A model generated the notes under the pieces. That model did not search any database. It saw only the letters and a program-made list of their open reading frames with translations, and had not been told where the DNA came from. DNA of 64,000 nucleotides from Aphidius gifuensis (Eukaryota; Arthropoda; Insecta; Hymenoptera; Braconidae), in assembly GCF_014905175.1 (NCBI RefSeq), contig NC_057793.1, forward strand, positions 9,734,001 through 9,798,000. Direction: 5' to 3'. The stretch's first letter is position 1, and every line of letters starts with the position of its first letter. The translations under genes and the position numbers were made by a program. Of this stretch, positions 58,527-64,000 are shown piece after piece.

Positions 58527-59523
58527 TGTTGAACTTAATTTTTTTTTTTACTTTTAATTATTTAATAATGTTTTTATTTATTTTTATATTATGGATTATT
58601 TGTTGTCAACATAACCTTTGTATTATCTGAAAATAAATGAAACAATTAAAAAAAACAATACGTGTATTATTATGGAGTTAAATATTTTTTATGATTTCGA
58701 TTAATGCATATAGTAGTATGGAAATTTATTATTTACCTTGTTAATAATTTTTTTTAAACTCTTTATTATTAAATAAAAATTATAGAACAGAGAGGGTGCA
58801 CATGTACGGCAACTTGTCATTTGTCATGTAGATTGTAGTCTATCACGCATGCGCGTTTCGAAATTCGAAATGTTATTACAAAAACATTTCTATACAAAAC
58901 GGATTACTAAATACTAATGAACATGTATTATTATTTAAACAAAATTTATTGCAATTATGGGAAATTGTGATGTATGAAATTAAATTTGTTCATGCACGAT
59001 TTACATGATCTTTTTTTAGATTTTTTTAATGGAGTGTTCGAGTGTGTGTGCCCTTTATTATTGCAGTGTAAGCTTTCAAATAATTTTTTAGAATAATTGT
59101 ATTAATTTGTAAAAATCAATCTTCACATTTTTCATTTAATCACTGCATTTGAGGACAATCGAAAAAGCAAAAAAAAATGCCAGTGGGACATGGTGTTTTT
59201 TTTTTTTAAATAAAATTTATTTGTTTTTTTGAGGTAATACATATATGTTTGCTTTAAAAGAACGGGGGCTTGGACCAAAGATTTTTCGATTTTATCCATA
59301 TATAATAAATAATAGATTTGAGAAAAACAAATATTGTAGAAGAAACAATCACATCATATCGGTTTTCATCATGATGATTATATTGACCGAGATTATTCCA
59401 GATGCAAAATTTACTCGTGGGATTGTTTTATGTTAGTGTGACAAAAAAAAAATGCAACACTTTTGTATGTTATGATTCAAACACAAAAAGCCGAACAAAA
59501 TTAATTTTACGATCTTTACATTC
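58527..59523. other. intergenic before 5S rRNA
   Basis: KIFBP promoter and 5' UTR at the left (a GC patch with GCATGCGCG near 58.85 kb), then AT-rich DNA. No gene recognised. Confidence 0.4.
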
Positions 59524-59642
59524 GCCAACGACCATATCGGCTTGAGTACACCAGTTCTCGTCCGATCACTGAAGTTAAGCAAGGCTGAGCGTGGTTAGTA
59601 CTTGGATGGGTGACCGCTTGGGAACACCACGTGCCGTTGGCA
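59524..59642 (+). rRNA. 5S ribosomal RNA
   Basis: 119-nt 5S rRNA. The 5' end GCCAACGACCATA pairs with the 3' end CGTTGGC. The internal control region is intact: A box AGTTAAGCAA, intermediate element, and C box TGGATGGGTGACCGC then TGGGAACACC. Helix changes against the usual insect sequence look compensated (for example GGTTAG context and CACCACGTG). T-rich run CTTTT straight after is a Pol III terminator. A single copy, outside any tandem array. Confidence 0.93.
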
Positions 59643-60545
59643 TTCCTTTTGGTATTTTTGTTATTTTTTTAAATTTCAATTTGAATTTAACAGGGGTTAT
59701 TCAAGCTTAAAACAGTCAACAATAACATAATTTTTATCAAATTACTATTTGGCAGGTTTTTTAACATAAGAGACATCTAAAAAACATCAGCTGATAATTA
59801 TATGTCAGTTTTACTCTATGTTTGAACTATGCCGATAATAATACGTCAAAATCCCTATTTTTCGCGTCTATTTTTATTTATTAACAAAGTCCCACCGACA
59901 AAACTTTTTTCATATACGGCTCAAAATTTTCGTCTTTTTTCATTTTATATTATATCAGTTTTTCGAAATAGTCTCTGTATTTTTTCATATAGTTTCTAAC
60001 CAGGTTTGTGTGAAGTGTACTCGGATGGCCATAAGCGCCTATGCCGAACATCCTTGAAAAATGTCAACTTTATTAATTAATTAAAAAAAAAACCAAAGAC
60101 AAAAAAATTATAAAAAAATTAGGGATTGTGTAGTATTACATAAATAATCTACTGTCAAAATTTCAAAAACATCTCTGTATTTTCGTTCTGCGTTGGACAT
60201 GCCTTAATTATTACAAATAGGTTTTGTAAAATCAAGAAGACTAGAGACCTCTCTAGTCTTCTTGTGTAAAATCTACAAAAATTACCAAAAATTACTAACT
60301 ATTATCTGGACAGTATGAAGTGAGTGGAAGTTGAAACTAAAATCGAAGTTAGTCGAATTTACAAACTTAAAATCTTTGAATCGAGATATTTTGTTTTTTT
60401 TTTTTACCTTATCAATGACGCATTTGTGATAAAATAAAAAAAAATAAAATCGAGGATCGACCATTAGTTGGTGGCATCGACTCACGTCACGAGCGTTTAA
60501 AAATATATATTTGTAAGTAGAGTGAATTAAAAAAAAGCCTGCAGA
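59643..60545. other. intergenic
   Basis: AT-rich. Contains a palindrome GACTAGAGA/TCTCTAGTC pair around 60240-60262 (GAAGACTAGAGACC and CTCTAGTCTTC) and the likely promoter of the scramblase-like gene. No gene recognised. Confidence 0.4.
60240..60262. repeat. short palindrome
   Basis: AGAAGACTAGAGA followed within a few bases by TCTCTAGTCTTCT: a nearly perfect 13-bp hairpin, with no T-run expected of a terminator in this context. Confidence 0.5.
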
Positions 60546-61419
60546 ATGGAAAAACTTGCTCCATGTAAAATATTACATTTAAGTTTTGATAAAAAAAGAT
60601 TTTATAAAAAAAATTGTATTATTAGAGATGAAAATCATGAAATTGTATTTTCTACAAGTGAGACAAATTATAAAATTGTAGTCAAAAACATTCCTATAAT
60701 TAAAATACAAAAACATTTCCATGGTATTTTAACACAAGTTTTTGACAATACTGGAAATGAAGTGTTTAAATTTATAAGAGCTCGGCATTATGCTGTAAGT
60801 AATAAATATAGGTATAAATTATTATGAATTGCTTGAAAGAGTAATAATTATAATTTTTTTTTAAATGTCTTTTGTTTTTTTTTTTTTTTTTCTATAGGAA
60901 ATATATTCTTATTCAGGTAATGAAAAAATTGGATACATGACTAGAAAAGAATTCAGTTCAAAACATACAATTTTCGATTGTCAAAATAATAAATTGTTGA
61001 AAATTAAATTACCAACTTGGTCTGGTACATATGCCGACAAATATCAGGTAAAAATAATTTTTTTTTCTTTTAAATAAACAGAAATATTTAATAGTTTTAA
61101 TTATAAATTTTAATAAATTCCAGGTGTATGATTTAAATGGTATTAAAATAGCTGATATTTATAGAAAATCAGAAAATTCATGTTACGCATCAATAAGTTA
61201 TCTTGGTGACATTGATGTCACACGCAAAGCACTTGTGCTCTCTGCAACTATTCTCTTGGTAAGCTATATAATTTTATTTTTCGTTTTAAATTTTTAATCT
61301 TTAATTTATTAATTTTTTTGTCGAAATAGAAATATCTTGAACGTATAGATATAGAAGACGAATATGGTTCATCACCGAAAAGTGCAGCTCGTAAAGCAAT
61401 TTTATTTCAAGGTGAATAA
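60546..61419 (+). CDS. phospholipid-scramblase-like protein
   Basis: Four exons, 60546-60794, 60898-61047, 61124-61258 and 61330-61419, total 207 residues, phases consistent. Landmarks of the scramblase/LURP-one fold: TQVFDNTGNEVFKFIRARHY (family FDNxGxEVxxxxR), NEKIGYMTRKEFSSKHTIFD, KYQVYDLNGIKIADI and, at the C-terminal helix, YLGDIDVTRKALVLSATILL. True scramblases end in a hydrophobic helix after a DLDV..KA motif; here it is weakly hydrophobic and followed by a charged tail. The protein lacks the N-terminal Pro-rich region and the cysteine palmitoylation cluster. So it is a short, diverged member whose lipid activity is uncertain. A fragment of this gene, intron included, lies at 10.54-10.83 kb. 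Confidence 0.75.
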
Positions 61420-61755
61420 TTTGTAAATAATTTCATCAATTATTATATAATTTGTTTATAAATTTATTTCAAATAATTATGAATAAATTTAAAAAATAAT
61501 TTCAATAACCTGTGAATGTATGTTTTTTTTTTTTTCCTGATTTATTTATATTTATACAAATAATATTACTTATATTATTATAAATTATTGATAAAAAAGC
61601 TGGGTTTTTTTTTTATCATAGGTGATTAGTCAGTAGTTTAGTGTATGACACGATCGTTTGTCATTATCAAAGCCAGGAAGTTTGCCCGATTTTTGAGAGC
61701 GAGTTAATAACGATGGTAACCTAGGGAAAACATTTTAAAAAATAGAATTGAATTA

Positions 61756-62198
61756 GATTGTATTTTGTTTTTTCTGGAGTTAACAGAAGTTTGACGGCTG
61801 ACATTGTGTGATGAGAGTTTTAAAGATATATTTTTATATAAAATACTTTGATTTGGAATATATGTTCTAAGCATTACTTAAATTAATTCTAAAAAAAGTG
61901 CTAAAATAATTGCTTAAATCAATTCTTAAAAAAGTGCTAAAATAATTGCTTAAATTAATACTAAAATTGTATTTTTTTGTAAGTATTATTTTCAGCATTA
62001 ATTTCAGTATTAATTTAAGCAGTTATTTTAGAACTTATTTTAGAAATAATTTAAGTAATGCTTAGAACATATATTCCAAATCAAAATTATTTAATATTTT
62101 AATAAAAAAAAAATATATCTTTTTAAAAACTCATCACACACACAATGATCAGCCGTCACACAATGCCATGTTAACTCCAGAAAAAACAAAATACAATC
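61756..62198. mobile_element. 443-bp long hairpin element
   Basis: An almost complete palindrome. GATTGTATTTTGTTTTTTCT and GGAGTTAACA at the left are mirrored by TGTTAACTCC and AGAAAAAACAAAATACAATC at the right. The arms continue through GACGGCTGA, TGATTTGGAATATATGTTCT and AAGCATTACTTAAATTA. Arms of about 200 bp, loop short. The left inner arm carries three near-identical TAAAATAATTGCTTAAAT units. A foldback MITE; no clear target duplication. Confidence 0.8.
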
Positions 62199-62567
62199 AT
62201 GACTCATCATACACACACATGACTCATTATCATTATTAAAGAAAAAATATACTTTATTTTTTCAATTTGTGTTTCGTTAAAAATGATATGAAATTAAATT
62301 AAAACAATTTTATTTTGAATTAAAAAATTATTAGTAATATTATAATAAGGAATAACTTATTACACAAATGCCACAAATTAAATTATATTTTGAAAAATTT
62401 AATAATGATCATAATTGAAATACCACAACACACATTATTATTTAATTTTTATTCTATTGTTTATTCTAATGTATGAATTTATTTCGATTTAATTTGAAAT
62501 AACAAATAATTTTACCTTGGAAATTATTTTATAATAACTTGATTGAATTTTTATTAATAAATATACA
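62199..62567. other. intergenic
   Basis: AT-rich 3' flank of the LRR gene on the minus strand. No gene recognised. Confidence 0.4.
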
Positions 62568-64000
62568 TTACATATATTTTTCCACACAAGATACAACTAA
62601 CCATTTAGACTTAATTATAGATCTACAAGCTGTTCTAAGCTCTGCATAACAACCATGTATACGCAAAGTAATATTATTTTCACGATGTTTGGTTGCCTGG
62701 TCGGCAGCAATAATGGTTTTAATTGTCATATAAGTGTCGTTGGCGAAAAGATGTTGGAGATCTGGACAATTTTTTATAAATGGAATAAAACCAACATCAC
62801 TAAGTTTTCCACACCCGCTACAATCCAAGAAACTTAATCCTTTTAATTTTCTAATAAAACTGTTTGTAACACTTTTAACCAAGCTCACATTTAATCTTCG
62901 TAATGATGTTATTCTGGTTATGGCATGAAGACCTGATTTAGTAATAGGAGATGAGATATTACTTATATTTAAATACTCAAGATGTTTACATTGATTGGCA
63001 ATAGCAATAAGACTACTGTCTAGAAAATTGTCCACATATGTCACATTTAAATATTCAAGATATTCCAATTTTGATATCTCATCAAGAACACTTGCAGGAG
63101 GATCAACTCGATCATCAGATTCATGATCACTATCATCATCACTATAATCAGTATTATCATTACTATCATTATCCCAGTCATCACCATCATCATTAAAATC
63201 ATAATCATAATCATCATTATAATCAGAATCATCATCAACATCATCATTAACATCATTATAATCCAAATAATTAAAAACATCAAGATTATCATAACTATCA
63301 TCATCATCAGAACACGTACTCAGATGTCTGAGTTTTTTACAATTGGTTACAATTGTATTTACTGATTCCATATCGAGTTTGTTCCATATCGGATATTCTA
63401 AATATTCAAGATTTTTTAATTCTGCTAATTTTTGCAAAAAAAACATTGTGGTTTGATAATCCATATGTAACTTTTTTAGATTCTTGCAATATTTCACAAT
63501 TTTGAGTGCCAAATCATCAGTGACTTCCCAGCTTATGGTCAAGTCTTCCAACTTACCAAGATTTACCCAGTTTTCAGGTAAAATACTACATGAGCTACCA
63601 GTGAACCCATTGAAATATCTAATATTTCTGCATGTATTGAACATGGTACTTGGTGAATTTGGAGTAATATTTTTCCATTCATCAAAACAATAGAAGTGTT
63701 CCAAATTTACAAGCTGATTAAAAATGTTAGTTTCTTTGAACATGCATTTATCGGTCACCGAAGAATCTTTAAGATCAAGATAAACAAGTGGTATTTGTTC
63801 AGATATTTGTTGTATAATATCGTCCAAATTACAGCCGCGTAATGTTAAGCTGTGAAGATTTTTATACTTTCTTAAATTCTGAAAAATTATTAAAATTAAT
63901 TTAAAGGTCCTGAGGTAACTATATATTCAATGTATTTATTTATTTTAGATTAATATTTATCAACAAGTACTTACGAAAAACACTGGTGTCTCAGATGAAT
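62568..64000 (-). CDS. F-box/LRR-like protein, 5' partial, Asp-rich insert
   Basis: Inverted paralogue of the gene at the left edge. The last exon is 62568-63878; the preceding exon enters the window at 63975-64000 (ending SETPVFF, against KKAVFF in the other gene), with a 96-bp intron between. The exon starts NLRKYKNLHSLTLRGCNLDD, against DLKRFKNLHSLTLSGCNLNK. LRRs continue to CPDLQHLFANDTYMTIKTII and the stop. Between LRRs, at about 63110-63310, this copy has an insert of roughly 64 residues that is mostly Asp and Asn, coded by ATC/ATT (GAT) repeats. The other paralogue lacks it. The start and F-box lie outside the window. Likely role is SCF substrate recognition (family inference). Confidence 0.75.

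Noticed and set aside
1..64000. CRISPR arrays, prokaryotic operons or integrated viral genes
   Set aside because: No regularly spaced repeats, no Shine-Dalgarno-type gene packing and no viral protein recognised; genes have spliceosomal introns throughout.

Overview
The window looks like nuclear DNA of an insect. It is very AT-rich, has short GT-AG introns, and carries insect-type gustatory receptors, a secreted ferritin light/heavy chain pair arranged head to head, an animal 5S rRNA gene and many small non-autonomous DNA transposons. The overall style (AT-rich, compact housekeeping genes between arrays of recent duplicates) suggests a hymenopteran, perhaps a parasitoid wasp. That placement is inference, not something the sequence proves. 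Exon structures below were read by hand from splice sites; every multi-exon model given an amino-acid length has a total length divisible by three.

Layout. 1-2.3 kb: the 3' part of an F-box/LRR-like gene; an inverted paralogue closes the window at 62.6-64 kb. 3.48-4.33 kb: an 834-bp transposon with 14-bp terminal inverted repeats (TIRs) and a perfect 8-bp target duplication. 4.6-10.2 kb: two intact tandem gustatory receptor genes on the minus strand, with at least two relic last exons. 7-10.8 kb: a dispersed repeat with a conserved short reading frame, and a mosaic of gene fragments from elsewhere in this window. 11.7-18 kb and 36 kb: a small family of cysteine-rich secreted proteins, one intact copy and three damaged ones, sharing a promoter and a non-coding first exon. 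14.2-15.2 kb: an unrecognised gene with a mitochondrial-type N-terminus and duplicated terminal exons.

19-32 kb is a conserved block: TAF7, an EVI5-type TBC/coiled-coil protein, ferritin light chain, a broken ferritin heavy chain that keeps a perfect iron-responsive element, and ribosomal protein eL14. 33.5-35.5 kb is a nest of at least four types of hairpin element. PARG follows (37.5-40.1 kb), then a 2-kb TIR-bounded composite element with a hAT-like element nested inside (41.5-43.5 kb), a divergent Otx-like homeobox gene (45.4-47.2 kb), NDUFAF6 (50.1-51.4 kb), the AAA ATPase NVL and KIFBP (53-58.5 kb, tail to tail), one 5S rRNA gene, a phospholipid-scramblase-like gene and a long hairpin element.

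There is no operon-like system here. The housekeeping genes serve transcription (TAF7), ribosome production (eL14, NVL, 5S rRNA), mitochondria (NDUFAF6), ADP-ribose turnover (PARG), iron storage (ferritin), Rab regulation (EVI5) and kinesin regulation (KIFBP). The most unusual material is the damaged ferritin heavy chain behind an intact iron-responsive element, the birth-and-death cysteine-rich family with its conserved promoter, and the mosaic of fragments at 10.3-10.8 kb.
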